From 2-01-FULL-45-10 sp964433975 (GTDB taxonomy: Bacteria > Omnitrophota > Gorgyraeia > 2-01-FULL-45-10), in contig CAYSSS010000016.1 of assembly GCA_964433975.1 (NCBI GenBank), positions 1 through 29,270 on the forward strand: 29,270 nt of DNA, written 5' to 3'. Positions 1 through 6,729 of this stretch are shown piece after piece (position 1 is the stretch's first letter; each line of letters starts with the position of its first letter). The notes below the pieces were generated by a model, which saw only the letters and a list, made by a program, of their open reading frames with translations, was not told the origin of the DNA and ran no database searches. The translations under genes and the position numbers were made by a program.

Positions 1-104
1 TGCTGGAGCGTTTGGGTAAGACCGTAAAGATCCTCAAGGGGTCGCCTCGCAACATCAAGGTGACCACCAAAGAGGACTTAAAGATAGCAGAGGTGTTGAT
101 ATGA
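1..104 (+). CDS. ispD: 2-C-methyl-D-erythritol 4-phosphate cytidylyltransferase, C-terminal fragment
   Basis: Only the last 33 codons or so are inside the window, in the frame that begins at base 3. The tail reads NIKVTTKEDLKIAEVLI, the typical C-terminal end of IspD (family pattern NIKITTPEDLxxAE). IspD makes CDP-methylerythritol in the non-mevalonate (MEP) isoprenoid pathway. Its TGA stop at 102-104 overlaps the ispF ATG at 101-103 (ATGA), so the two genes are translationally coupled. The ispD-ispF pairing is very common and supports the call. The catalytic nucleotide-binding part lies outside the window and cannot be judged. Confidence 0.85.
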   Translation, partial: LERLGKTVKILKGSPRNIKVTTKEDLKIAEVLI

Positions 105-577
105 GAGTCGGAATAGGCTACGATGTACACAGGCTCGTTGAGGAGAAGAAGCTCTTTTTGGGCGGCGTTGAGATACCTTTTGTGAAGGGTCTCATCAGCC
201 ATACCGACGGAGATGTGGTTCTGCACGCCATAGCCGACGCCATTTTGGGCGCGCTGGCGCTGGGCGACATAGGCCAGCATTTTCCCGATTCGGATCCCGG
301 TTATAAGAATATGGCGAGCGGAGAGATCCTCGAGCGGGTCGCAGTCATCCTGTCGGAAAATAATTTCACGATAGGGAACATCGATATGACCATAATAGCC
401 GAGGAGCCCAAGATCTATCCGTTCAAGGATAAGATGGTTGAGAGGATAGCCGGTATTTTGGGTGTAGACAGATCAAGGGTCAATATAAAAGCGACCACGA
501 ATGAAGGCGTGGGCTCTATAGGAAGAGGGGATGCCATAGCCGCTTATGCGATAGCGTCTCTGGAACCAAAAACCTGA
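101..577 (+). CDS. ispF: 2-C-methyl-D-erythritol 2,4-cyclodiphosphate synthase
   Basis: The 158-residue product has the normal length for IspF (about 155-160). It converts CDP-methylerythritol 2-phosphate to methylerythritol cyclodiphosphate with loss of CMP, in the cytosolic MEP pathway. The divalent-metal ligands are visible as GYDVH (Asp8, His10) and His42 in DGDVVLHAIADA, matching the numbering known for E. coli IspF. The substrate loop SHTDGD is at residues 33-38, and a C-terminal TTNEGVGSIGRGDA segment corresponds to the family TTTExLGxxGRxEG. The start is fixed by the ATGA overlap with ispD. It is followed after 11 bases by cysE. No defects were seen. Confidence 0.97.
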   Translation: MRVGIGYDVHRLVEEKKLFLGGVEIPFVKGLISHTDGDVVLHAIADAILGALALGDIGQHFPDSDPGYKNMASGEILERVAVILSENNFTIGNIDMTIIAEEPKIYPFKDKMVERIAGILGVDRSRVNIKATTNEGVGSIGRGDAIAAYAIASLEPKT

Positions 578-588
578 CAGGTGAATAT

Positions 589-1266
589 ATGTACACATGC
601 ATGCATCTTATGTTGAATCTGTTCTTACTGGCGGCCGTATTCTGGCTTGTGGTCGCTATATTACTCAGAAAAGAGATACGGGCGATATTCGAACGCGATC
701 CGGCGGCTGGCGGATTTTTGGAAGTGCTTCTGACGTATTCCGGTATCCACGTGCTCGTCTTCCACAAGACGGCTAGAACCCTCTTCAGGATGCGGATACC
801 TTTCTTACCCAGATGGATATCGCAGGTCGGCAGGTTCTTCACCGGCATTGAGATACATCCCGGCGCCACAATCGGGGAAGGTTTTTTCATCGATCACGGC
901 ATGGGAGTGGTGATAGGAGAGACCGCTATAATAGGCGATAACGTCACTCTCTATCAGGGCGTGACGCTCGGAGGGACCGGCAAGGAAAAAGGAAAACGCC
1001 ATCCCACGGTCGGGAATAACGTAGTTATAGGAGCCGGCGCCAAGATCCTGGGCAATATCAGTATAGGCGACAACTCTTATATAGGTTCAAACGCAGTTGT
1101 CATAAAGGATGTGCCGGACAATTCGACCGTAGTGGGAGTACCGGGCAGGATCACAAAACAGGACGGCAAGAAGATAGAACTTGGCCTGGATCATGTCCAT
1201 GTGCTCGACCCTTTGCTGCAGGAGATAGACGAACTTAAGAAGAGGCTCGATAATTTAGAGAAATGA
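589..1266 (+). CDS. cysE: serine O-acetyltransferase with N-terminal membrane segment
   Basis: Serine acetyltransferase transfers acetyl from acetyl-CoA to L-serine, giving O-acetylserine for cysteine synthesis. The left-handed beta-helix of hexapeptide repeats runs from about residue 85 to 185 (GATIGEGFFIDHG, then GVVIGETAIIGDNVTLYQG, GVTLGGTG, and the closing VVGVPGRI). Residues 31-60 (EIRAIFERDPAAG, then EVLLTYSGIHVLVFH) match the short EpsC/NifP-type enzymes. Unusually, residues 6-26 (HLMLNLFLLAAVFWLVVAILL) form a strong hydrophobic helix before the domain, suggesting a membrane anchor. ATG 589 follows an AGGTG at 580-584; starting later, at codon 8, would only trim the edge of this helix. 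Its stop overlaps cysS (ATGA at 1263-1266), which links cysteine supply to Cys-tRNA charging. Confidence 0.93.
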   Translation: MYTCMHLMLNLFLLAAVFWLVVAILLRKEIRAIFERDPAAGGFLEVLLTYSGIHVLVFHKTARTLFRMRIPFLPRWISQVGRFFTGIEIHPGATIGEGFFIDHGMGVVIGETAIIGDNVTLYQGVTLGGTGKEKGKRHPTVGNNVVIGAGAKILGNISIGDNSYIGSNAVVIKDVPDNSTVVGVPGRITKQDGKKIELGLDHVHVLDPLLQEIDELKKRLDNLEK

Positions 1267-2642
1267 AGATATATAATTCGCTGACGAGAACGAAGGAAGA
1301 GTTCACTCCGATAAGCAATAAAAGAATAGGGATATACGTCTGCGGCCCTACCGTTTACGATGAGCCGCATATCGGCCACGCCAGGAGCGCGTACATATTC
1401 GACGTGATCCGCCGTTATCTCCAGAGTAAATACGAAGTGACCTTCGTAAGGAATGTTACGGATGTTGACGATAAGATAATAGATAAGGCCAAGAGAGAGT
1501 CGAAGAGAGCGGAAGAGATCTCCAAAAAATACCTCGATTCATATCACGAGGATATGGATCTCCTCGGGATAGGCAGGCCGGACAGAGAGCCCCTGGCGAC
1601 GGAATATATACCCAAGATGGTGAAGTTCATCGGGCTTCTTATAGAAAAAGGCTGTGCCTACGAGTCGGTCGGCGACGTATATTTTGATATAAGGAAGGCA
1701 AAGGGTTACGGGAAGTTGTCGAATCAGGATCTCGACAAGATGGAGATAGGCGCCAGGATATCCCCGGGCGAAAAGAAGAGAGACCCGCTCGATTTCGCGT
1801 TATGGAAGAAGGCCAAAGTCGACGAGCCTTCATGGGAGAGCCCCTGGGGGGCCGGACGGCCGGGCTGGCATATAGAATGCTCCGTGATGAGCTCGGATAT
1901 ACTCGGTGACCAGTTCGATATCCACGGCGGGGGAGTAGACCTCATATTTCCGCACCATGAGAACGAGATAGCCCAGTCCGAAGGCGCCGGAAAGGCCTTC
2001 GCAAGATACTGGATGCATAACGGCCTATTGACTATAAATAACGAGAAGATGGCCAAGTCTTTAGGGAATTTTATCTCCATAAAAGATTTTATTAAGAAGC
2101 ATAAAGACGCGGATTACCTGAAACTGCTCTTCCTTAATACTCATTACAGGCATCCGGTTGATTACACCGAGGAGAGAATAGAGCAGATGATTGCGCAAAA
2201 AGAGCGGTTTATCATTATGCTGGATAAGATAGATAGGGGCGTGAAAGCCCACAGTCCACAGCCCACAGTCCACAGTCCCGTGAAAGAGCTCGAGGGGTTT
2301 AGAGCGAAGTTCGAAGAGGCGATGGATGACGATTTTAATATGCCTTTGGCGCTCTCCAGCCTATTTGAATTGGTAAATTTTACAAATAGGAAGATAGATG
2401 ATCCCGACATCGCTTCCGAATCAAAAAAGATGCTGCTTAAGCTCGCGCAAGTTTTCGGTCTAAATTTAAATCGGGCAGACAAAGAACTGCCTGCCAAGGT
2501 GGAGGCTCTTATAAAAGAGAGAGATGATGCAAGGGCGAAGAAAGATTATAAGAGGTCCGACGATATAAGGAAGAAGCTGTCCGGTATGGGCGTGATAGTT
2601 GAAGATACCAAAGAGGGCACCGTATGGCGCAAAGAGCTTTAA
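1263..2642 (+). CDS. cysS: cysteinyl-tRNA synthetase
   Basis: This class I aminoacyl-tRNA synthetase charges tRNA-Cys. The 459 residues fit the family. Visible motifs are Cys27 in VCGPTVYDEPHIGHAR (zinc ligand, then HIGH at 36-39), GRPGWHIECSVMS and HHENEIAQSEGA (remaining zinc ligands and active site), and the KMSKS loop as KMAKS at 262-266. The DALR-type anticodon-binding helical part follows, with AMDDDFNMPLALSSLFEL. Residues 329-341 in the linker between these domains are a 13-residue in-frame insert made of a (YCCACAG)4 repeat flanked by GTGAAAG copies; without it the protein reads GVKELEGF. Start and stop overlap cysE and tmk, so the gene is part of a coupled operon. Confidence 0.97.
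   Translation: MKIYNSLTRTKEEFTPISNKRIGIYVCGPTVYDEPHIGHARSAYIFDVIRRYLQSKYEVTFVRNVTDVDDKIIDKAKRESKRAEEISKKYLDSYHEDMDLLGIGRPDREPLATEYIPKMVKFIGLLIEKGCAYESVGDVYFDIRKAKGYGKLSNQDLDKMEIGARISPGEKKRDPLDFALWKKAKVDEPSWESPWGAGRPGWHIECSVMSSDILGDQFDIHGGGVDLIFPHHENEIAQSEGAGKAFARYWMHNGLLTINNEKMAKSLGNFISIKDFIKKHKDADYLKLLFLNTHYRHPVDYTEERIEQMIAQKERFIIMLDKIDRGVKAHSPQPTVHSPVKELEGFRAKFEEAMDDDFNMPLALSSLFELVNFTNRKIDDPDIASESKKMLLKLAQVFGLNLNRADKELPAKVEALIKERDDARAKKDYKRSDDIRKKLSGMGVIVEDTKEGTVWRKEL
2241..2286 (+). repeat. in-frame tandem heptamer insertion in cysS with 7-bp direct repeats
   Basis: Bases 2248-2275 are four tandem heptamers of the form YCCACAG, equivalent to a perfect 14-bp duplication (2248-2261 = 2262-2275), followed by TCCC. 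The block is bracketed by GTGAAAG at 2241-2247 and again at 2280-2286. The spacing between flank copies is 39 bp, exactly 13 codons. It adds 13 residues (329-341) to CysS in a surface linker. The direct-repeat flank makes this look like an insertion with target duplication rather than simple slippage. Confidence 0.8.
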
Positions 2643-3376
2643 AGACCCTTCGGCCCTTCGACAAAAGCTCAGGGCCTGTCCTGAGCAGAGCCGAAGGACG
2701 GCAGGCTCAGGGTCTTTATCCTGAGCGGGGCCGAAGGATAAAGAGAGGTATATTCATCACGTTCGAGGGCATCGAGGGTTGCGGCAAGAGCACCCATTCC
2801 GGGCTTCTCTTCAAATACCTGAAGAAGTCGGGATACCGCGTTGTACAGACCCGTGAGCCGGGCGGGACTAAGCTCGGCGAGGCGGTAAGGAAGGTGCTTT
2901 TGAATTCGCCTGGAATACGCATATCGGATCTGGCTGAACTCTTTTTGTTCGAGGCATGCCGCGCCCAGATAGTGAAAGATGTGATAAAGCCGGCGCTTGA
3001 TAAAGGTCTTATATTAATAAGCGACAGGTTCAGCGATGCCACATTCAGTTACCAGGGGTATGGCGGACGCGTCGATCTCGGAAAGATAAAGACGCTCGAC
3101 AGAGTTGCGACGGCCGGCGTCGTCCCGGACCTGACCATACTTCTGGATATAGATACCGCCGAAGGCCTGAGGAGGGCCCGTAAAAAAGGTATCGACAGGA
3201 TCGAAAAGAAAGAGCTCTCTTATCACAAGAGAGTGAGGGCCGGGTATCTAGCACTTTCGAAAGAGTATTCCGGCAGGATAAGAAGGGTGGAAGTATCCGG
3301 ACCTATTCCTAAGGTCCAGGCTAAGATAAGATCTGAGGTGGAGGTTGTCCTTCGAAAATTTAAAAGGCCAGGATAG
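2624..3376 (+). CDS. tmk: thymidylate kinase with repeat-encoded N-terminal insert
   Basis: The enzyme phosphorylates dTMP to dTDP. Motifs are FEGIEGCGKST (P-loop, Lys55), TREPGGTKLGE, the DR motif in ISDRFSDATFSYQGYGG and a LID region around RRARKKGIDRIEKKE. ATG 2624 overlaps cysS by 19 bases and is the only ATG, GTG or TTG in frame before the kinase domain. From it the protein starts MAQRALK, then 33 residues (8-40) encoded by nested palindromic elements, then RGIFITFEG. Removing the insert gives MAQRALKRGIFITFEG and a 217-residue protein, close to the family norm of about 205-215. The extension precedes the first beta strand and may be tolerated as a flexible tail. The gene overlaps holB by 32 bases. 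Confidence 0.93.
   Translation: MAQRALKTLRPFDKSSGPVLSRAEGRQAQGLYPERGRRIKRGIFITFEGIEGCGKSTHSGLLFKYLKKSGYRVVQTREPGGTKLGEAVRKVLLNSPGIRISDLAELFLFEACRAQIVKDVIKPALDKGLILISDRFSDATFSYQGYGGRVDLGKIKTLDRVATAGVVPDLTILLDIDTAEGLRRARKKGIDRIEKKELSYHKRVRAGYLALSKEYSGRIRRVEVSGPIPKVQAKIRSEVEVVLRKFKRPG
2640..2744 (+). repeat. two nested palindromic elements at the 5' end of tmk
   Basis: The outer element is flanked by TAAAGA (2640-2645 and 2739-2744). It consists of a CCTTCGG...CTCAGG half, a centre GTCTTTAT (2712-2719) and a CCTGAG...CCGAAGG half (2720-2737). The centre pairs perfectly with both flanks: TAAAGAC with GTCTTTA, and TCTTTAT with ATAAAGA. Inside the left half a second copy (CCTTCG at 2655 to GAAGG at 2697) is bracketed by CGGC at 2651-2654 and 2699-2702, a period of 48 bp. 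The total inserted length is 99 bp (51 + 48), each a multiple of three, so the tmk frame stays open. Confidence 0.85.
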
Positions 3377-4373
3377 CGCTGTCAGCCATTTGAAGGCTTC
3401 ATTGAGAAATGGCCGTGTATCGCACGCCTACATATTTTCCGGACCCGACGGGGTAGGCAAGCGCCTGGCCGCCGTGAACTTTGCAAAGGCGCTCAACTGC
3501 TCCGGCTCTCTATCCGGCCCCCCGTGCGATCCTTCGGCAGGCTCAGGACCGCACCCTGAGCTCACCGAAGGGTGCGATGAGTGTGCTTCATGTAAGAAGA
3601 TAGACTCATCGAAGCATCCCGACGTTTTTATCCTGAAGCCCAAAGAAGAGGGTGCCTCGATAAAGATGGATGACGTGCGCGCCATTATCAAAGATGTCTA
3701 TCTGAAGCCCTTGGAAGCACGCAAGAAAGTATATATTATAGAGGGCGCCGAATACATGAAGCACGAGGCTGCAAACGCCCTCTTAAAGACCCTGGAAGAG
3801 CCGCCGGCCGATTCCGTCATCATACTCTTGACCGAGAACACAAAATCGCTTTTTCACACCATAGTTTCGCGCTGCCAGGTGGTGAAGTTTTTTCCGCTTA
3901 AGCTTAAGGAAGTGGAGGAGATACTGACAAGGGACTATTCGCTCTCTCAAACGGACGCCCATACGCTATCGCATCTATCGGGCGGAAGGCTGGGTGAGGC
4001 GCTGAAGTTCAAAGAGAAGGATATATTTACAAAGAGATCGTTGCTCATAAACAAGATAGTGTCGGGCTCCAGGGCGGATTTTGATTTTGACGATCTGCCG
4101 AAAGAGGACGTAAGACTGTATCTGGATATGATATTGTCCTGGTACAGCGATATACTGAACATGAAAGCCGGCGCCCGGGATTATATGCTTGTAAATATAG
4201 ATAAAAAAGATATAATCTCTAACGAAGCCGCGAGGCTTGGATCTGACTATATAGAAGATATGATAAACAGCGTGATATCCGCGATAACGCATATCGACCG
4301 GAACGCCAACCAGAAACTCGCGATGAGCGTTCTCGGGATGAAGATAAAAGAGGTGAGCGCGTGTACGAAGTGA
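3345..4373 (+). CDS. holB: DNA polymerase III delta' subunit (clamp-loader ATPase-like)
   Basis: Delta' is part of the clamp loader that places the beta clamp on DNA. Visible are MSFENLKGQDSAVSHLK, HAYIFSGPDGVGK (Walker A at 33-39), the zinc module, HPDVF, ANALLKTLEEPP and the SRC motif in VSRCQVVKF. The 342-residue length without a DnaX tail favours HolB over DnaX. TTG 3345 is preferred because GAGGTG lies 7 bases upstream and it gives the family N-terminus. The zinc module is interrupted by 16 in-frame residues (63-78). Without them it reads C-x8-C-D-E-C-A-S-C (Cys52, 61, 80, 83), and the flank duplication adds an extra Cys77. The gene overlaps tmk and ricT, so it is translationally coupled to both. 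Confidence 0.92.
   Translation: MSFENLKGQDSAVSHLKASLRNGRVSHAYIFSGPDGVGKRLAAVNFAKALNCSGSLSGPPCDPSAGSGPHPELTEGCDECASCKKIDSSKHPDVFILKPKEEGASIKMDDVRAIIKDVYLKPLEARKKVYIIEGAEYMKHEAANALLKTLEEPPADSVIILLTENTKSLFHTIVSRCQVVKFFPLKLKEVEEILTRDYSLSQTDAHTLSHLSGGRLGEALKFKEKDIFTKRSLLINKIVSGSRADFDFDDLPKEDVRLYLDMILSWYSDILNMKAGARDYMLVNIDKKDIISNEAARLGSDYIEDMINSVISAITHIDRNANQKLAMSVLGMKIKEVSACTK
3524..3578 (+). repeat. 41-bp palindromic element inserted in the holB zinc module, 7-bp direct repeats
   Basis: GTGCGAT at 3524-3530 and again at 3572-3578 flank a 41-bp imperfect palindrome. Its left half (CCTTCGGCAGGCTCAGG, 3531-3547) and right half (CCTGAGCTCACCGAAGG, 3555-3571) pair at 14 of 17 positions around the centre ACCGCAC (3548-3554). 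The centre is complementary to the flanking repeat at 6 of 7 positions, so two tandem hairpins can form. Element plus one flank copy is 48 bp or 16 codons. The core ends match the two copies in tmk. Confidence 0.87.
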
Positions 4374-5143
4374 TCCAGGTAAGATTAAGAGACGCCGGCA
4401 AGATCTCCTACTATTCGACGAACGGTATGAAGTTCAAGGCGGGAGAATATGTGGTGGTAGAGGCCGACAGGGGCCAGGATTACGGGCAGACGATCTCCGA
4501 GATCGAAGTTATACTGGACTCCGACGTATCGGAGCCGCTCAAAAAGGTGATCCGCAAAGCGAACCCATGGGATATGCACCAGATAGATAAGAACAAAAAG
4601 AAAGTCAGGGAGGTCATGGATACATGCTCTAAAAAGATACGCGAGCGCCATCTTCCAATGAAACTTATAGATGCCGAATTCACTTTCGACCGCTCCAAGA
4701 TCATGTTCTATTTTACGGCGGAGGGCAGAATAGATTTTAGAGACCTCGTCAAGGACCTTGCCATCGCTTTTAAGACGAGGATAGAGCTTAAACAGATAGG
4801 CGTACGCGACGAGGCGAAGATGCTCGGAGGCTTCGGGCCGTGCGGCAGGGTCCTCTGCTGCGCCACATTCTTAAAGGATTTTGAACCGGTTACCATCAAG
4901 ATGGCTAAGGAGCAGAATCTTCCGCTCAATCCGACCAAGATATCGGGACTTTGCGGAAGGTTGATGTGCTGCTTGAGCTACGAGCATAAGACCTACAAAG
5001 AGCTGATGAAGGGGCTGCCCAAAGAGGACGATATACTTAAGACCGAAAAAGGCCCCGGCAAAGTGGTAAGCGTAAATGCCATAAAGCGTTCGGTTACGGT
5101 AGAGCTGGAAGACGGCAGCTTCTTAGAGGTTCCTTATAAATAG
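4361..5143 (+). CDS. ricT: PSP1-family protein RicT (YaaT)
   Basis: The 260-residue PSP1 C-terminal domain protein is homologous to Bacillus RicT/YaaT. There it forms a complex with RicA and RicF that carries Fe-S clusters and works with RNase Y in mRNA processing, development and competence. The signature cysteines are present as GPCGRVLCC (Cys161, 166, 167) and SGLCGRLMCC (Cys198, 203, 204). The N-terminal MYEVIQVRLRDAGK and FKAGEYVVVEADRGQDYG are also typical. The GTG start at 4361 has AGAGGTG upstream and overlaps holB by 13 bases. The order holB-ricT-metG is conserved in many bacteria (holB-yaaT region), which supports the call. RicA and RicF partners are not in this window. The function in this organism is inferred from homology only. 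Confidence 0.93.
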   Translation: MYEVIQVRLRDAGKISYYSTNGMKFKAGEYVVVEADRGQDYGQTISEIEVILDSDVSEPLKKVIRKANPWDMHQIDKNKKKVREVMDTCSKKIRERHLPMKLIDAEFTFDRSKIMFYFTAEGRIDFRDLVKDLAIAFKTRIELKQIGVRDEAKMLGGFGPCGRVLCCATFLKDFEPVTIKMAKEQNLPLNPTKISGLCGRLMCCLSYEHKTYKELMKGLPKEDDILKTEKGPGKVVSVNAIKRSVTVELEDGSFLEVPYK

Positions 5144-5144
5144 C

Positions 5145-6683
5145 ATGGATAAATTCTACATTACCACCCCGCTCTATTACGTAAACTCCAAACCCCACAT
5201 AGGGCACTCTTACACCAATATCGCGGTGGATACGGTCTCCAGATTTTATCGCATGAAGGGTTTCGATGTATTCTTCATGACCGGCACCGATGAACACGGG
5301 GAGAAGATAGAGAAGGCAACGCTCGCGCGCGGGCTTAAGACCGGCGAGGAGAAGGCCTTCGTGGACGAGATAGTGCCCGTATTTAAAGAGTTATGGCAGA
5401 AGCTGGGCATAAAGTACGATCACTTCATAAGAACGACGGATAGCTGTCACATAAAGGCGGTCCAGTCTGTCCTGGAGAAGCTTTATAGAGACGGCAAGAT
5501 ATACAAAAAGGTATATAAGGGCTGGTTCTGCACCCCGTGCGAGACTTTCTGGTCAGAGGCGCAGAGCGATGACGGTCTATGCCCCGACTGTAAAAAAGAT
5601 CTCGAAAAGCTGGATGAGGAAAATTATTTTTTTAAGATATCCGATTACCAGCAATGGCTGATAGATCATATAAATTCCAACCCGGGTTTTATAAAACCGG
5701 AATTTCGCCGGAATGAAGTGCTGGGATTCTTAAGGGAGCCGCTCCAGGACCTCTGCATATCAAGATCCAGAGCGCGCATGTCGTGGGGGATAGAAATACC
5801 GTTCGATAAAAATTTTGTCACCTATGTATGGTTCGACGCTCTGATAAATTATATATCCGGCATAGGTTATCCCGATGATCCTGCCAGGCTGAAAAAATAC
5901 TGGCCGGCCGATTTTCACGTTATAGGCAAGGATATTCTGCGCCATCACGCCGTATACTGGCCCATAATGCTTCACGCTCTAGGGTTGGAGCCGCCCAGGA
6001 CAATATTCGCCCACGGGTGGTGGGTGATCAAGGGTGAGAAGATGTCAAAATCCAAGGGTAACGTGGTCGATCCTGTCGCTGTCATTGACAAGTACGGCAT
6101 AGATACATACAGGTATTTCTTGTTGAGAGAGGTCCCTTTTGGGCTGGACGGGGCTTTCAGCGAAAAGGCACTGGTGTCGAGATATAACAGCGATCTTGCG
6201 AACGATATCGGCAACCTGTTGAACCGGACCCTGACGATGGTGGAGAAGTACTTCGACGGAAAAGTATCGGGCAGCCAGGGAGAGATGGTCGAGGCGTTAA
6301 AGGAGAGATCGATGGCTCTCGGTGAAGAGCTTGAAAAGAGAATCTCCGTACTGGACTTCGCGGGCGCATTATCAAAGATATGGGAAGTGGTAAACGCCGC
6401 GAATAAACTGATCGAAGACTCAAAGCCATGGGCGCTCGCCAAAGAAAATAAGAGAGCCCAACTCGAGTCTTTGCTATACACTCTTTTGGAGAGCTTGAGG
6501 ATAATCGCTCTGTCTATATATCCGTTTATGCCGGCAACTTCGATAAGTATTATGAAGCAGCTCGGGATGGCGGAGGATCCTTCCGCGATGAAATTCTCCA
6601 ACTTGAAGACGTGGGGATCGCTCAAAGATGGTCTTAAGGTAAATAAATCCGCTCCTCTTTTTCCGCGCATCGAAACCAAGTAA
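5145..6683 (+). CDS. metG: methionyl-tRNA synthetase
   Basis: This class I synthetase charges elongator and initiator tRNA-Met. Motifs are ITTPLYYVNSKPHIGHSY (HIGH at 18-21), TGTDEHGEKIE, a zinc knuckle of two CxxC pairs (CTPC and CPDC), FVTYVWFDALINYISGIGY and KMSKSKGNVVDP (KMSKS at 299-303). The 512 residues end after the anticodon-binding helical domain, so the C-terminal EMAP-II/Trbp111 dimerisation domain found in some MetG proteins is absent; this short form is common. ATG 5145 lies one base after the ricT stop with only a weak AGAGG about 15 bases upstream, so translation probably depends on coupling. It is the last gene of the first transcription unit. Confidence 0.97.
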   Translation: MDKFYITTPLYYVNSKPHIGHSYTNIAVDTVSRFYRMKGFDVFFMTGTDEHGEKIEKATLARGLKTGEEKAFVDEIVPVFKELWQKLGIKYDHFIRTTDSCHIKAVQSVLEKLYRDGKIYKKVYKGWFCTPCETFWSEAQSDDGLCPDCKKDLEKLDEENYFFKISDYQQWLIDHINSNPGFIKPEFRRNEVLGFLREPLQDLCISRSRARMSWGIEIPFDKNFVTYVWFDALINYISGIGYPDDPARLKKYWPADFHVIGKDILRHHAVYWPIMLHALGLEPPRTIFAHGWWVIKGEKMSKSKGNVVDPVAVIDKYGIDTYRYFLLREVPFGLDGAFSEKALVSRYNSDLANDIGNLLNRTLTMVEKYFDGKVSGSQGEMVEALKERSMALGEELEKRISVLDFAGALSKIWEVVNAANKLIEDSKPWALAKENKRAQLESLLYTLLESLRIIALSIYPFMPATSISIMKQLGMAEDPSAMKFSNLKTWGSLKDGLKVNKSAPLFPRIETK

Positions 6684-6690
6684 TACCGCC

Positions 6691-6719
6691 TTGCTTTTCA
6701 TCTACCCATAGCATATAAT
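6691..6719 (+). promoter_or_regulatory. sigma70-like promoter directly before tatD-rSAM
   Basis: TTGCTT (6691-6696), a 17-base spacer and a perfect TATAAT (6714-6719) lie in the 46-base gap after metG. Initiation would be expected near 6725-6728, only 2-5 bases before the ATG at 6730, and no Shine-Dalgarno sequence precedes that ATG. This predicts a leaderless or nearly leaderless transcript. Confidence 0.65.
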
Positions 6720-6729
6720 TACACTAATT

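Noticed and set aside
5972..6679. Long open frame on the - strand inside metG (235 codons)
   Set aside because: It is an antisense shadow of a clearly conserved synthetase, with low-complexity composition and no recognisable motif.
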